Source: Tateyamaria omphalii
GTDB taxonomy: Bacteria; Pseudomonadota; Alphaproteobacteria; Rhodobacterales; Rhodobacteraceae
Direction: 5' to 3'
Length of the DNA stretch: 64,000 nt
Assembly (NCBI RefSeq): GCF_014651375.1
Contig: NZ_BMWT01000002.1
Span: forward strand, 377,477-441,476
The notes beneath the pieces are model-generated. The model searched no databases. It was given only the letters and a program-made list of their open reading frames with translations, and was not told the DNA's origin. Shown here in pieces: positions 31,062 to 41,393 of the stretch; position 1 is the stretch's first letter; the number at the start of each line of letters is the position of its first letter. Made by a program: the position numbers and the translations under genes.

Positions 31062-31818
31062 GACCCATCTCCCAAATCGGCAGCCCCAGAATAGCCGAAG
31101 CCGCGATGACGATATAGGCCACGGCCCGAAAAAGTCGCTCGGCCTTTGGGTCAAACAGCCACGCGCCCGCAACATTCGCCACCATGTAAAGCGGCACCAG
31201 AACCAGCCCAATGATCACGGCCTGCGCATCCAGCAAGTCAAAGACCCAAAAGATGCCCAGCATCATCACGTCGATGCCCAGCAGATACAGCAGGAAATTG
31301 GCGCGGATTACGGCAATGGCTTTGGCAGACGCCATATACAGCAGGATCACAGGTGGCCCCGGAATACCGGCCAGCCCGCCAAGAAAGCCGCCAAAGGTGC
31401 CGACACCGGCAATCATGCGCGGCCCCATCGGACCCGTATACCGCCATCCGGACATCAGGGCGGCCAGCAGGAACAGAATGGCCACAGACACTCCCCAGCC
31501 AAACACCTCCGGCGCGACAAAGGACAAGGTCCACAACCCCAAAGGCATACCGACGGCCACCCCCAGCAGCAGGAACTTCGCTTCGTTCAGATCCCCATCC
31601 CGCCACGCGGCGCGCAGATTGGGCAGCGGCCCCCAGAACTCGACAACAACCAGGAACGCAAGGGCGGCGAAGGGCGACAGCACCGAACTCGCCGCCGCCA
31701 TGATGATCATGCCCGACCCGAACCCGGCAAAACCACGCACCAGCCCAGCGGCTACAATGGCCGCAATCAGCCAGCCCAAACCGGGCAAAGCAAGGCTTTC
31801 GGTGATGAGATGTGCCAT
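31048..31818 (-). CDS. TSUP (TauE/SafE) family membrane transporter
   Basis: 256 residues, about eight helices, with the family start GLVRGFAGFGSGMI and the repeated second-half motif LAGIPGPPVILLYM. TSUP proteins export sulfite, sulfoacetate or related anions; the substrate is not predictable here. ATG at 31818 is used; a GTG lies one codon earlier. It sits between secF and the Mth938 gene, an arrangement conserved in the group. A C-terminal fragment of another TSUP gene lies at the right edge of the window. Confidence 0.88.
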   Translation of the reverse strand: MAHLITESLALPGLGWLIAAIVAAGLVRGFAGFGSGMIIMAAASSVLSPFAALAFLVVVEFWGPLPNLRAAWRDGDLNEAKFLLLGVAVGMPLGLWTLSFVAPEVFGWGVSVAILFLLAALMSGWRYTGPMGPRMIAGVGTFGGFLGGLAGIPGPPVILLYMASAKAIAVIRANFLLYLLGIDVMMLGIFWVFDLLDAQAVIIGLVLVPLYMVANVAGAWLFDPKAERLFRAVAYIVIAASAILGLPIWEMGHAPQ

Positions 31819-31891
31819 CACCCTCTAAGGTGATGGCCGTATTGAATGCGCGTTAGGGCCAGTTCGCAACCGCATCTAGGCCAGTGCTGCC

Positions 31892-32860
31892 TCACGCATC
31901 CACATTTGCAAACTGGTTGCCCGCGTTGGCGTCCGGCTTGGACCAGTCCCGCTTGACGCCCAACCACAGCAGGATGGTCGATGCGACAAAGACCGACGAA
32001 TAGGTGCCCACGATCACACCCCAGATCATCGCAAACACAAACCCGCGGATCACGTCACCGCCGAGCACGTACAGCGAAATCAGCGCCAGCAACGTCGTGA
32101 CCGAGGTCATGACCGTCCGGCTCAGCGTCTCGTTGATCGAGATGTTCAGAACTTCGTTTAGCGGCTTTTTCTTATACTTGCGCAGGTTCTCCCGCACGCG
32201 GTCAAACACCACGACCGTGTCGTTCAGCGAATAGCCCACGATGGTCAGCAACGCCGCGATGATGGCCAGATCGAACTTGATCTGCAGTTCCGAGAACACA
32301 CCGATGGTCAGGATCACGTCGTGCACAAGGGCCGCCACGGCCCCCAGCGCGAACTGCCACTCAAAGCGCAGCCAGATGTAAATCAGAACCGCCCCGATGG
32401 CCAAAACCACCGCAATGGCCGCAGTCTGGATCAATTCACCCGACACTTTCGGACCAACGGACTCGACCGACACGAACTTGATATCCGGCACCGCAGCGGA
32501 CAGTGCCGCCTGCACGTCGCGGATGGTCTCGGGCGTCACTGCCTCCTGCCCTTCCTGAGCTTGGATGCGGATCATCGCTACGTTCTGATCGGCATCAAAT
32601 GTGGGATCGAACACCTCGGTGATTGAAATGTCGCCCAGCTCCAGCACCGCCATCGCGTCGCGGTATCCACCAATGTCCACGGGTTGCGTACTGTCGGTCC
32701 GGATCGTTGTGCCGCCTCGGAAATCGATGCCAAAGTTCAACCCCTGAATGGCAAAGGACGCAAAGCCCACCACCATCATCAACGCCGAGATACCCAACCA
32801 TATCTTCCACCGGCTGAAGAAATCGAAAGTGGTGCCCTGTTTGACCAGCTTCAGTCGCAT
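31892..32860 (-). CDS. secF: Protein translocase subunit SecF
   Basis: 322-residue membrane subunit of the SecDF complex that uses proton flow to pull proteins across the inner membrane after SecA. Six helices, a large periplasmic loop after helix 1, and the start region FDFFSRWKIW. The GIDFRGGT motif and the DTVVVFDRVREN segment after helix 5 are intact. Starts one base beyond the secD stop. Confidence 0.97.
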   Translation of the reverse strand: MRLKLVKQGTTFDFFSRWKIWLGISALMMVVGFASFAIQGLNFGIDFRGGTTIRTDSTQPVDIGGYRDAMAVLELGDISITEVFDPTFDADQNVAMIRIQAQEGQEAVTPETIRDVQAALSAAVPDIKFVSVESVGPKVSGELIQTAAIAVVLAIGAVLIYIWLRFEWQFALGAVAALVHDVILTIGVFSELQIKFDLAIIAALLTIVGYSLNDTVVVFDRVRENLRKYKKKPLNEVLNISINETLSRTVMTSVTTLLALISLYVLGGDVIRGFVFAMIWGVIVGTYSSVFVASTILLWLGVKRDWSKPDANAGNQFANVDA

Positions 32861-32861
32861 C

Positions 32862-34526
32862 TTACACCTCGATTGTCTTGGGGCGGCGGCGTTCAAACCA
32901 CATCACCACCATCAACCGCGTCACGAAGATCGCGGTAAACACGGACGTCAGAATGCCCAGACCCAGCGTGATCGCGAACCCGCGCACCGGACCCGAGCCC
33001 ATGGCAAACAAGATCACAGCCGTGATGAAGGTCGTGATGTTGGCGTCCAGAATGGCCGACAACGCCTTTTCATAGCCAAGCTCGATGGCCCGCGCGGGCC
33101 CCCGCGCCGATTTCAGCTCTTCCCGGATGCGCTCGAACACCAGCACATTGGCGTCCACCGCCATACCCACGGTCAGCACGATCCCCGCAATACCCGGCAA
33201 TGTCAGTGTGGCTCCGATCATGCTCAAAAGGCCAAAGATCAGACCGATGTTGATGATCAGCGCGACGTTGGCAAAAAGGCCAAACAAGCCATAGCTCAGG
33301 CCCATGAACACCAGCACTGCGGCAAAGGCGACCATGGTCGCGATCTTGCCTGCATCAATGCTGTCCTGCCCAAGTTCCGGCCCGATTGTCCGTTCCTCAA
33401 GGAATGTCAGTTCGGCAGGCAAGGCACCCGCCCGCAACAAAACGGCCAGGTTGGTCGATTCCTCGACATTGAAGTTCCCCGTGATGATGCCCGAGCCACC
33501 CGGAATATGGCTCTGGATGACCGGGGCCGACACGACCTCATCATCCAGCACAATGGCAAAGGGCGACCCGATATTCTCTGCCGTGTAGTCGCCAAAACGA
33601 CGTGCACCAGTCGTGTTAAAGCGGAAAGACACCGCAGGGCTCCCATTCTGGTCAAAGCTCGGCTGCGCATCGACCAAGTCTTCGCCCGTCACAACAGGCG
33701 CGCTTTCGATCACATAAAACAGGCCGGGTTCATCCAGAGATGGCACCAGCTTGTTACCGATGCCCGGTGCCGCATTCTCATCAGATGTCCGGTTCACAAC
33801 CGGGTTGAACGTCAACTGTGCGGTGGTCCCAATGATCTCTTTCAACTCAGCAGCCGAGCCAATGCCCGGCACCTGAATAAGAATCCGCTGCGCACCCTGC
33901 CGCTGAATGGTCGGCTCCCGCGTGCCCACCTCGTCAATCCGGCGACGCACGATTTCCAGCGACTGCTGCACCGTCCGCTCGTCCGAGGCCAGCTTTTCCT
34001 CATCACTCAGGGACACGACAATCACGTCCGTCCCATCGGCACGCACAACAATGTCGTTGGCCCCCACACCCGTCAGGGTCTGCACCGGTTGGGCAAGGGT
34101 TCGCACGACTTGCAAAGCACGCTGCAAGCCCGCGGGCTCACCAATGCGAATGCGCAACTCGTCCGGCGCCGAAGGCTGCAACCGAATGGTGCCAATGGTC
34201 GCCCGCTCGGGGCGCAGAATATCCCGGATCTCGGGCCAGCTCGCCTCCATACGGCTGGCATAGACATCCTCGACCTGCACCTCGGCCAGCAAATGCGCCC
34301 CGCCCCGCAGGTCCAACCCAAGGTTCACCAGCGCCGACGGCATAAAGCCCGGCCATTGCGCCAGTATCTCCTGCTTCTCAGGCGTGTCCGCGCCCAGCTC
34401 AATGGCCTGGGCCGCATCATTGTGCTGCTCAACGCGGGTGTAAAACCCGTTCGGCAAGGCAAGGATCAGGCCCAGAGCACATAAGGACCAAATCAGAACC
34501 CGTTTCCAGCTCTCGATCTGAAGCAT
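32862..34526 (-). CDS. secD: Protein translocase subunit SecD
   Basis: 554 residues, six helices, with a large first periplasmic domain (about 30-370). Motifs: LGLDLRGGAHLL after helix 1, GMAVDANVLVFERIREEL in the membrane half. The ATG shares one base with the yajC stop. With YajC and SecF it forms the SecDF-YajC accessory complex of the SecYEG translocon. Confidence 0.97.
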   Translation of the reverse strand: MLQIESWKRVLIWSLCALGLILALPNGFYTRVEQHNDAAQAIELGADTPEKQEILAQWPGFMPSALVNLGLDLRGGAHLLAEVQVEDVYASRMEASWPEIRDILRPERATIGTIRLQPSAPDELRIRIGEPAGLQRALQVVRTLAQPVQTLTGVGANDIVVRADGTDVIVVSLSDEEKLASDERTVQQSLEIVRRRIDEVGTREPTIQRQGAQRILIQVPGIGSAAELKEIIGTTAQLTFNPVVNRTSDENAAPGIGNKLVPSLDEPGLFYVIESAPVVTGEDLVDAQPSFDQNGSPAVSFRFNTTGARRFGDYTAENIGSPFAIVLDDEVVSAPVIQSHIPGGSGIITGNFNVEESTNLAVLLRAGALPAELTFLEERTIGPELGQDSIDAGKIATMVAFAAVLVFMGLSYGLFGLFANVALIINIGLIFGLLSMIGATLTLPGIAGIVLTVGMAVDANVLVFERIREELKSARGPARAIELGYEKALSAILDANITTFITAVILFAMGSGPVRGFAITLGLGILTSVFTAIFVTRLMVVMWFERRRPKTIEV

Positions 34527-34804
34527 TACTTCGCAGGCTCGGTTTTGTTCAGAACCTGCGCGATGGTGGACTTGACAACGCGGACCTTCACGCCCTCAGC
34601 CAGCTCCACCTCGACCTCATTGTCTTCCTTGACCTTGGAGACCTTGCCGATCAGGCCTCCCTGGGTCACCACCTGATCACCCCGGCGCAGCGCCTCGACC
34701 ATGGCAGCATGCTCTTTGACCTTCTTTTGCTGAGGGCGGATCAGCAGGAAATACATGATCGCAAAGATCAGGATCAGGGGAATAAACTGGCCGATGGCTT
34801 CCAT
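34526..34804 (-). CDS. yajC: Preprotein translocase subunit YajC
   Basis: 92 residues: one N-terminal membrane helix (about 6-22) containing the LLIRPQQKK family motif at its end, then a short cytosolic domain (GDQVVTQGGLIGKV). First gene of the yajC-secDF-TSUP-Mth938-ccm run. Its promoter must lie in the 170-base divergent spacer with the pentapeptide gene. Confidence 0.95.
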   Translation of the reverse strand: MEAIGQFIPLILIFAIMYFLLIRPQQKKVKEHAAMVEALRRGDQVVTQGGLIGKVSKVKEDNEVEVELAEGVKVRVVKSTIAQVLNKTEPAK

Positions 34805-34973
34805 GGGAATTGTCCTTGGTCTTGGGGCGGATTCTGGCCCGCTTCAGAGTTTGGCAGAACCTATGGGCGGGGGCGGGTCAGCGCAAGGCACAAAGGGGTT
34901 TTCAAGGGCGACAGATCATCCTTGCGATGCTTAGGACCTTTTGCCCGACGCACATTCGCGTCAGAATGGTAGG

Positions 34974-36323
34974 ATGGACGAACCATTGACACTCTCGCTT
35001 ACCCTGCCGCGCGTTTGGGCGCTTGGGCTACTGACTATGATCGGCATAGGTATCATGTCATGGCTGATCTACCTCACCCTTCCCGAAGGCAGAGGAGAGA
35101 AAGGTCGATTGCACAAACTGCGTGCATCGCTCGGGCTTGGGCGCATTCCTCCGGTAGCAATGCTGGTTGGCCTCATCATCTACCTGACACTCGTGGGCAT
35201 CCTTCTACTCGGTCTACTAGGCATGATCATCGCCACACTTGAAGCATTCGGGCGCACCAGCGACCAACTGTTTTATGTTCTCAGGATCGGCGGCCTGACA
35301 GCGGTGCTAGGTGCTGTAATCGCTTTTCCACTAACGCTCGTACGGCTGGGACTGGCCCGTGAAAGCTTGCTCAACGACAAAATTGGCGAGGCAACCAAGG
35401 GTCTCTATGCAAGGAGGCAAGTGACTAAAGCTGTCGTCCCGAGCGGCAGCTACAAATTGCACCAAGACTTCTGGGAAGATGACGTCGTCCAACGCAACGC
35501 TGCCATCGACCGGCTCGAGGGCCTTGCGTATGAAAACACTAAGGAAATTGCACGCATTGCCAGTCTTTTGTCCGTCTATGTTCGTGAAATCGGCAGTGTA
35601 CTACCTGCCCGTGAACTGCCGACCGGAGCCCCACTCAAAAAAATAGCGAATTGGGCTGAATCTCTGCCAAAACTAAGGTCTGATCTTGAAAAAGCAGCAC
35701 AAACTTTGGGGCGGTTGCCAGAGGCGACTCAGGTTTCACTCACAAATGGAGCAATAGACCTGCGCGGTGCTAACCTACAAACAGCAGACCTGCGTAGCGT
35801 GAATTGGCAACAGGTTTGGCTTCAGAAGTCGCATCTAGACAAGGCAAATCTACAAAACGCAAAACTGCAGGGCGCATTACTCCGTTCGGCGAATCTAAGA
35901 CTGGCAGGACTAGGTGAAGCAAAACTACAGCGCGCGGATCTTCGGCAGACACAACTGCAAGGTGCGCGTCTTGGTCATGCTCAACTACAGAAGGCGCATT
36001 TGGGTGGGGCAAATTTGTGTGGGACATTCCTTGGCAGCGCGCAACTGCAAGGTGCTTACCTGGGAAAGGTGCAACTCGATCACGAAACGGACCTAACATC
36101 ATCACTGACGCTAGGTGCTGCCACAAGGGCGACCGACTACAGAAATGTATTGCTGTCTCGTGAGCAAATTGAAGCAATGTTTGGAGACGCTTCGATCACC
36201 CTACCCAACGGCGTTACCCCAGATCACGAAGATTGGCCGGAGCATTGGCCTAAAGAAGTACTAGATCCCACCAGTTTTCGGAAGCGATGGAAGACCTGGC
36301 AAACGACCTTGCCCGAGGACTAG
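34974..36323 (+). CDS. Membrane-anchored pentapeptide-repeat protein
   Basis: About 449 residues: two or three N-terminal helices (roughly 10-32, 58-85, 100-125), a charged middle part (about 130-255), then about 25 pentapeptide repeats of the A(N/D)Lxx type from around residue 260 to 365 (LRGANLQTADLRS..., LQGARLGHAQLQ), and a 75-residue tail rich in Trp and Pro. The repeats form a right-handed quadrilateral beta-helix; the function is unknown. Codon use is visibly more A/T-rich than in the neighbours, which suggests recent acquisition. ATG at 34974 has an AGG too close to be ideal, so the start is not certain. Confidence 0.75.
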   Translation: MDEPLTLSLTLPRVWALGLLTMIGIGIMSWLIYLTLPEGRGEKGRLHKLRASLGLGRIPPVAMLVGLIIYLTLVGILLLGLLGMIIATLEAFGRTSDQLFYVLRIGGLTAVLGAVIAFPLTLVRLGLARESLLNDKIGEATKGLYARRQVTKAVVPSGSYKLHQDFWEDDVVQRNAAIDRLEGLAYENTKEIARIASLLSVYVREIGSVLPARELPTGAPLKKIANWAESLPKLRSDLEKAAQTLGRLPEATQVSLTNGAIDLRGANLQTADLRSVNWQQVWLQKSHLDKANLQNAKLQGALLRSANLRLAGLGEAKLQRADLRQTQLQGARLGHAQLQKAHLGGANLCGTFLGSAQLQGAYLGKVQLDHETDLTSSLTLGAATRATDYRNVLLSREQIEAMFGDASITLPNGVTPDHEDWPEHWPKEVLDPTSFRKRWKTWQTTLPED

Positions 36324-36648
36324 GCTCCGATGCTAGATTGCCCTATCGGCCTCAAAGCTTTCCCAAAAATTCATGCGTCGCAATAAATCCTAGTGTCCGA
36401 CAAAAGTTAGCAAAACTTTGACACATTTCTGCTTCGCAAAACACGCACTTTCCTCCACAAAATGCGCAGTTTCCCCAATCCCCCCTCAAAACCCCGCATA
36501 TCCACCCCACCAAAACACGCAGTTTCTGGCCCAAACATCGCAGTTTGCCCGCAACACCCAGACCGCGCGCTGCCTTAACCTCTTGGCCCCCGCCCCCTGA
36601 TCGGGCATAGGGGCGGCACCGTAAACTTCTGCTCAAAGGATCAGACCA
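36324..36648. other. Gene-free stretch before serS containing a short repeat array
   Basis: 325 bases without a gene. The first 60 are A/T-rich; from 36430 the plus strand is C-rich and carries repeats of AAAACACGCAGTTT (separate entry). A frame on the minus strand spans it but reads as low-complexity Cys/Gly, so I do not accept it. The serS promoter and leader must lie here. Confidence 0.6.
36438..36546 (+). repeat. Array of four to five imperfect 14-base repeats in the serS leader
   Basis: AAAACACGCACTTT (36438), AAAATGCGCAGTTT (36459), AAAACACGCAGTTT (36512) and AAACATCGCAGTTT (36533), with a degenerate AAAACCCCGCATAT at 36488. The outer pairs are exactly 21 bases apart. Each unit is itself an AAAC-N5-GTTT-like inverted repeat, so a DNA-binding array is plausible. 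Confidence 0.65.
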
Positions 36649-37941
36649 ATGCACGACATTCGCGCCATTCGCGAGAATCCCGCCGCTTTCGACGCCGCCC
36701 TTGCGCGCCGTGGGGACGCTGCGATGTCGTCGTCTCTGCTCGCTTTGGACGAAGCACGGCGGGCCAAGATCCTCGCCGCCGAAACCGCGCAGGCCGAACA
36801 GAACAAGGCCAGCAAGGAAGTCGGCGCCGCCAAGGGCCGTGGGGACGAGGATGAATTCCAACGCCTCCGCGCCTTAGTCGCTGAAAAGAAATCGGAAATC
36901 GCGCAAATGCAGGAGGAGGCCAAGGCGCTTGACGCCGAGCTGACCGACGCCCTTGCGCGCATCGCCAACCTGCCAGCCGACGACGTTCCAGACGGTGCAG
37001 ACGAAGATGACAACGTCGAAATCCATCGCTGGGGCAACCCGCAAAACTTTGATTTCGACCCCAAAGAGCATTTCGAAATCGGAGGTGTCAGCGCCTCGAT
37101 GGACTTCGAAACCGCCGCCAAAACCTCCGGCAGCCGCTTCGTCATGCTCAAGGGATCGGTCGCCCGCATCCACCGCGCACTCGCCCAATTCATGATCGAC
37201 ACCCATGTTGATCAGAACGGCCTCACGGAAGTGAACAGCCCCGTGCTCGTGCGCGACGATGCCATGTATGGTACTGATAAGCTTCCCAAATTTGGCGAAG
37301 ATAGCTACCGCACCGAAGACGGCATGTGGCTTGTCCCAACCTCCGAAGTGCCCCTGACCTACACCGTCGCAGGCGACATTCTGGACGAGACCGCCCTGCC
37401 CATCCGCATAACCGCCCACACCCTCTGCTTCCGTTCCGAAGCGGGCAGCGCGGGCCGTGACACAGCGGGCATGTTGCGCCAACACCAGTTCGAAAAGGTC
37501 GAGATGGTGTCGATCACCCATCCCGATGGCTCAGAAGACGAGCAAAAGCGGATGCTGGGTTGCGCCCACGGTATCTTAGAAGCGCTTGAAATCCCTTACA
37601 GAACTGTCGTTCTATGCACGGGTGACATGGGCTTTGGCGCGCGCCGAACCTACGACATCGAGGCGTGGTTGCCCGGCCAGAACACCTACCGTGAGATCAG
37701 CTCGGTTTCGACCACTGGCGATTTCCAGGCACGACGTATGAATGCGCGATTCAAACCCGCTGATGGCGGAAAACCGCAGTTTGTTCATACACTAAACGGA
37801 TCCGGCCTTGCAGTGGGCCGCTGCCTGATCGCTGTACTGGAAAACGGTCAGCAGGATGATGGTTCGGTTCGACTGCCATCGGCACTCGCCCCTTACCTGG
37901 GCGGCAAGACAACGCTGACAGCAGATGGAACACTCGTTTAG
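36649..37941 (+). CDS. serS: Serine--tRNA ligase
   Basis: Charges tRNA-Ser (and tRNA-Sec) with serine. 430 residues, normal. The N-terminal coiled coil (about 25-110, [10 protein letters not shown]...[14 protein letters not shown]) binds the tRNA long arm; the class II catalytic core follows with motif 2 ([18 protein letters not shown]) and motif 3 ([17 protein letters not shown]). The TAG stop overlaps the stop of the convergent DUF2235 gene by three bases. Confidence 0.98.
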   Translation: MHDIRAIRENPAAFDAALARRGDAAMSSSLLALDEARRAKILAAETAQAEQNKASKEVGAAKGRGDEDEFQRLRALVAEKKSEIAQMQEEAKALDAELTDALARIANLPADDVPDGADEDDNVEIHRWGNPQNFDFDPKEHFEIGGVSASMDFETAAKTSGSRFVMLKGSVARIHRALAQFMIDTHVDQNGLTEVNSPVLVRDDAMYGTDKLPKFGEDSYRTEDGMWLVPTSEVPLTYTVAGDILDETALPIRITAHTLCFRSEAGSAGRDTAGMLRQHQFEKVEMVSITHPDGSEDEQKRMLGCAHGILEALEIPYRTVVLCTGDMGFGARRTYDIEAWLPGQNTYREISSVSTTGDFQARRMNARFKPADGGKPQFVHTLNGSGLAVGRCLIAVLENGQQDDGSVRLPSALAPYLGGKTTLTADGTLV

Positions 37942-39014
37942 ATACGCAAGGACTTGGGGCGGTAATCCTGCCGCCCCTGCCTGCGCTCCTGTACCGAAGG
38001 ATGAATTTCCCAAGGTTGATCAGGACCTTGGCGCCACTTCTTCAACAATGACCATTTGAACTTGATCGCCGGAGCATCCACCAGTGGGTCGGGGTCACTT
38101 GGCGGGAACTTGATGTCTGGCGCCAACGTCAACCGCCCTGCGCCTTGCACAACCCAATCCAGTGCAATCATCGACAATGGTTGCTCCGCACCGGAGCCGC
38201 CCACAATGCTGTGGTTCCCGACAAACCACATCTGCTGGTAAGCGCGCAGCGGCCCTGTGTCGCCTTCGTTCAATCCACTGTCGCCATCCAAATTGTCCCA
38301 TTTCGCAGGCTTGTACAGGACGCGCCGTTCATCCAATGCAAGCGCATGGCGCGCAGACTGCACAAGGCTCGACAAAGCCATGTCGTGAAACTTGTACTGG
38401 CGGTTCCACATTGATGCGATGGGCCCCAGCAAGGACGGTGGAATACCCCGCGCACCCACTGTGTCCCAGACACCAAGATAAGAAATCTCGACGAGCCGGG
38501 AGGTGTCGTCGCGCCACGCCATGTCCGTGACAGACGTTGCAAACCGTGGCGACATCTCTCTCCGGGCTTCTCGGATATGTGGGGCATCAGGGTTGTTCCT
38601 CTTGCCCCGCTTGCGATAGAGATCAAAAGCCGCGTTGACTCCATCCGCGCTGGTGTCGTCGATAATCCCACACTTGCGGATCATGCCCGCCACAGACCGT
38701 GCGGTAAACGCCCCGCGGGAAAAACCAAACAGATAGATCTCATCACCCGGCTGATAGGCCTGCGCCAGGAACTGGTACGCCTGTTTGACCTTGGCATCGA
38801 GCCCCCAACCAAAGGCGCCACCACCGTACTTGTTGAAAAACTTTTTGACCGGGCCATCAAACCGATCATCTGTACCGATCCCCGGGAAATAGGCCGCCAC
38901 CTGTCCGAGTGCCGGGTCACTGACCAAAGCACGTTTCAACTTGTGGACACTTGTCGGTTCCTGGATATCGGGAGAGTTCCAAGTCCCGTCACAAAAAATC
39001 GCAATGCGGGTCAT
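37938..39014 (-). CDS. DUF2235 alpha/beta-hydrolase (T6SS phospholipase-effector-like domain)
   Basis: 358 residues. The DUF2235 family shares its catalytic domain with type VI secretion lipase effectors (Tle), but many members stand alone with unknown substrates. N-terminal [13 protein letters not shown], the nucleophile elbow [12 protein letters not shown], and the acid/His segments [10 protein letters not shown] and [11 protein letters not shown] are present. No signal peptide and no VgrG, PAAR or immunity gene nearby, so a secreted toxin role is not supported by context. Stop overlaps serS; divergent from the TspO-like gene. Confidence 0.83.
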   Translation of the reverse strand: MTRIAIFCDGTWNSPDIQEPTSVHKLKRALVSDPALGQVAAYFPGIGTDDRFDGPVKKFFNKYGGGAFGWGLDAKVKQAYQFLAQAYQPGDEIYLFGFSRGAFTARSVAGMIRKCGIIDDTSADGVNAAFDLYRKRGKRNNPDAPHIREARREMSPRFATSVTDMAWRDDTSRLVEISYLGVWDTVGARGIPPSLLGPIASMWNRQYKFHDMALSSLVQSARHALALDERRVLYKPAKWDNLDGDSGLNEGDTGPLRAYQQMWFVGNHSIVGGSGAEQPLSMIALDWVVQGAGRLTLAPDIKFPPSDPDPLVDAPAIKFKWSLLKKWRQGPDQPWEIHPSVQERRQGRQDYRPKSLRI

Positions 39015-39104
39015 ATCTATTCAAGTCCTTGAAATAAAGTCGAAAGCACTAATGTATGACAACAAGGTTACCGGCCTTGTGAAATTTGTAAACGGTGGAA
39101 AACC

Positions 39105-39800
39105 ATGCCTGCGGTTGTGCTGATCCTTGCCCTCGCCTTTGCGGCCTCTCCTTTTTGGGTTCCAGGGTTTGGCGGATTTGACGCCGATCAGTTCCCGATC
39201 CCCCAGGTTGATCCCCCTGTCCAGCCTGAAGGATATGCCTTTGCCATTTGGGGTGTAATCTATCTTTGGCTCATCGTCGGAGCGGCCTTTGGTGCCTTGC
39301 GCCGGTGGACGGCGCCAGACTGGGCCGAGATGCGGACACCTCTGGCCATATCACTCGCGGTTGGCAGCATTTGGTTGCCGGTGGCTGTACGCAGCCCTGT
39401 ATGGGCGACTGTGCTGATCTGGGTGATGCTTGTGAGTGCTTTGATTGCGCTGTGGCGCAGTCCCAGGCTTGATCCTTGGGCCGCCGCCTGGCCTGTTGGT
39501 TTGTATGCCGGGTGGCTGAGCGCGGCGAGCTGTGTGGCCTTGGGCCTCCTGCTGGCAGGGTATGGACTGACCACGGAGTACACCGCGGCGTGGGTGATGG
39601 TAGCCGCGGCCGCTGTCCTCGCGTTCGCCATCCAACGGGCGCTCAATCGCGCGCCGACATATGGTATTGCCGTGATCTGGGCATTGGTCGCCGTGACGGT
39701 TCAGAACGGATTTGATCTACGGTCGGTGGGAGCGTTGGCACTGCTTGGATCCATAGTCATCGTATACCCGGTGATCCAATCCACAGCACAGAAAGCATAG
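39105..39800 (+). CDS. Tryptophan-rich membrane protein, TspO/MBR-like
   Basis: 231 residues with six to seven predicted helices and many tryptophans. The segment VQPEGYAFAIWGVIYLWLIVGAAFG matches the PP..F..vW..iY signature of TspO-related sensory proteins. True TspO is about 160 residues; this is the longer branch. The role is unknown; TspO binds porphyrins and affects pigment or stress regulation in Rhodobacter. ATG at 39105 follows a weak GGTGGA. Confidence 0.68.
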   Translation: MPAVVLILALAFAASPFWVPGFGGFDADQFPIPQVDPPVQPEGYAFAIWGVIYLWLIVGAAFGALRRWTAPDWAEMRTPLAISLAVGSIWLPVAVRSPVWATVLIWVMLVSALIALWRSPRLDPWAAAWPVGLYAGWLSAASCVALGLLLAGYGLTTEYTAAWVMVAAAAVLAFAIQRALNRAPTYGIAVIWALVAVTVQNGFDLRSVGALALLGSIVIVYPVIQSTAQKA

Positions 39801-39859
39801 TGTCCCCGCGGCGACATTTTTGTTTTCAACACGTTAAGCTGTCCAAGTTCAGCTAACGC

Positions 39860-41317
39860 CTAGGTGCGACGTCCTTCCGTGTGCTTGCGCAGCTTGGAAG
39901 GTCCTGCCTTTTTGCGCCCTTTGTACGGGTTGGCATCATTCTGGCCACGCATGAACAAACGGATGGGCGTGCCCGGCATATCGAAGTCCAACCGCAATCC
40001 ATTCACCAAATAGCGGTTGTAGCTTTCCGGCACTTTGTCGGGGTGCGAGCACATGACAACAAAGCCCGGTGGCCGGGTCTTGGCCTGCGTCATATACCGC
40101 AGCTTGATCCGCTTGCCCTGAGGTGCCGGTGGTGGATGCTGTTCCAACATGCCCGTGAGCCAGCGGTTCAGTGCCGCCGTGGGCACACGGCGGTTCCAGA
40201 CGTCGTAGGCGCGCATGATGGCGCCATGCAGCCGATCCAATCCGCGCCCGGTTTTGGCCGACACGGTAACAAGCGGCGCACCCTTGAGTTGGGGCAACAG
40301 CCGTTCGAAGCTCTCCTTCAGCTCTTTCAGCTTGGCCTGCTTGTCGTCTTCGATGTCCCACTTGTTGATGGCAATAACGACGGCCCGCCCTTCGCGTTCC
40401 GCCAGATCGGCAATGCGCAAATCCTGTTGTTCGAAGGGAATGGCGGCATCAAGCAAGACCACCACAACTTCGGCAAACTTCACTGCGCGGAGACCGTCGC
40501 TGACCGACAGTTTTTCCAGCTTTTCCTGCACCTTGGCCCGCTTGCGCATGCCTGCGGTATCAAAGATGCGCATGGGCGTGCCGTCCCAATCGGTGCGCAA
40601 GCTGATGGCATCGCGGGTAATCCCGGCTTCTGGCCCGGTCAGCAGACGATCTTCACCAACAATCTGGTTGATCAGGGTGGACTTGCCCGCATTCGGTCGA
40701 CCTACGACAGCAACCTGCAAGGGTTTGGCATTGGTAGGCTGCGGGACATAGTCGGGATCATCTTCATCCTCATCCACGATCACATCAGTCTCGGGCGCCT
40801 CTTGCGCGTTCTTTTCTTCGTATAGGTCCGCCAAGGGTTGCAGCTGGGCGTAGAGGTCGTTCAGCCCTTCGCCATGCTCGGCGGATAAACGGATCGGCTC
40901 CCCCAGACCCAACGAGAACGCCTCAAGCACACCAGCATCTGCTGCGGAGCCCTCGCCCTTGTTGGCGGCCAACAACACGTTATCGGCGCGCTTGCGCAGG
41001 ATATCGGCAAAGATTTCGTCGGTGGGTGTGACCCCTGCCCGCGCGTCGATCATGAACAGGCACACGTCGGCCATATCCACAGCACGTTCGGTCAGCCTGC
41101 GCATACGGCCCTGCAGGCTGTCGTCCGTTGCCTCTTCAAGCCCGGCCGTGTCGATCACGGTAAATCGCAAATCTGCAAGCCGTCCGGCCCCTTCGCGCAG
41201 GTCGCGGGTCACACCGGGCTGATCGTCAACCAAGGCAAGGCGTTTGCCCACAAGGCGGTTGAACAGCGTGGACTTGCCCACATTTGGACGTCCAACAATG
41301 GCGAGGGTCATGGTCAT
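39860..41317 (-). CDS. der: GTPase Der (EngA), ribosome assembly
   Basis: 485 residues with two tandem G domains (GRPNVGKST near the start, GRPNAGKST near residue 210), each with NKxD-type motifs (AANKGEG in the first, INKWD in the second), and a C-terminal KH-like domain (about 370-465). Essential in 50S subunit maturation. A strongly acidic linker ([13 protein letters not shown]) separates the G domains. A second ATG two codons in ([10 protein letters not shown]) is equally plausible as start. Last of the yfgM-bamB-der group. Confidence 0.97.
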   Translation of the reverse strand: MTMTLAIVGRPNVGKSTLFNRLVGKRLALVDDQPGVTRDLREGAGRLADLRFTVIDTAGLEEATDDSLQGRMRRLTERAVDMADVCLFMIDARAGVTPTDEIFADILRKRADNVLLAANKGEGSAADAGVLEAFSLGLGEPIRLSAEHGEGLNDLYAQLQPLADLYEEKNAQEAPETDVIVDEDEDDPDYVPQPTNAKPLQVAVVGRPNAGKSTLINQIVGEDRLLTGPEAGITRDAISLRTDWDGTPMRIFDTAGMRKRAKVQEKLEKLSVSDGLRAVKFAEVVVVLLDAAIPFEQQDLRIADLAEREGRAVVIAINKWDIEDDKQAKLKELKESFERLLPQLKGAPLVTVSAKTGRGLDRLHGAIMRAYDVWNRRVPTAALNRWLTGMLEQHPPPAPQGKRIKLRYMTQAKTRPPGFVVMCSHPDKVPESYNRYLVNGLRLDFDMPGTPIRLFMRGQNDANPYKGRKKAGPSKLRKHTEGRRT

Positions 41318-41393
41318 GGCAGGAATGTATCCGATAGATCAGAGCGCGCACATAGACCATTCGCGCCCCCACTTAAAGGGGGGCGGCATCGAC

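Noticed and set aside
32748..34484. Long open frame opposite secD
   Set aside because: Low-complexity Gln/Arg/His translation opposite a certain gene; not coding.
36352..36861. Minus-strand frame upstream of and into serS
   Set aside because: Its translation is the readout of the repeat array and of antisense serS; no independent support.
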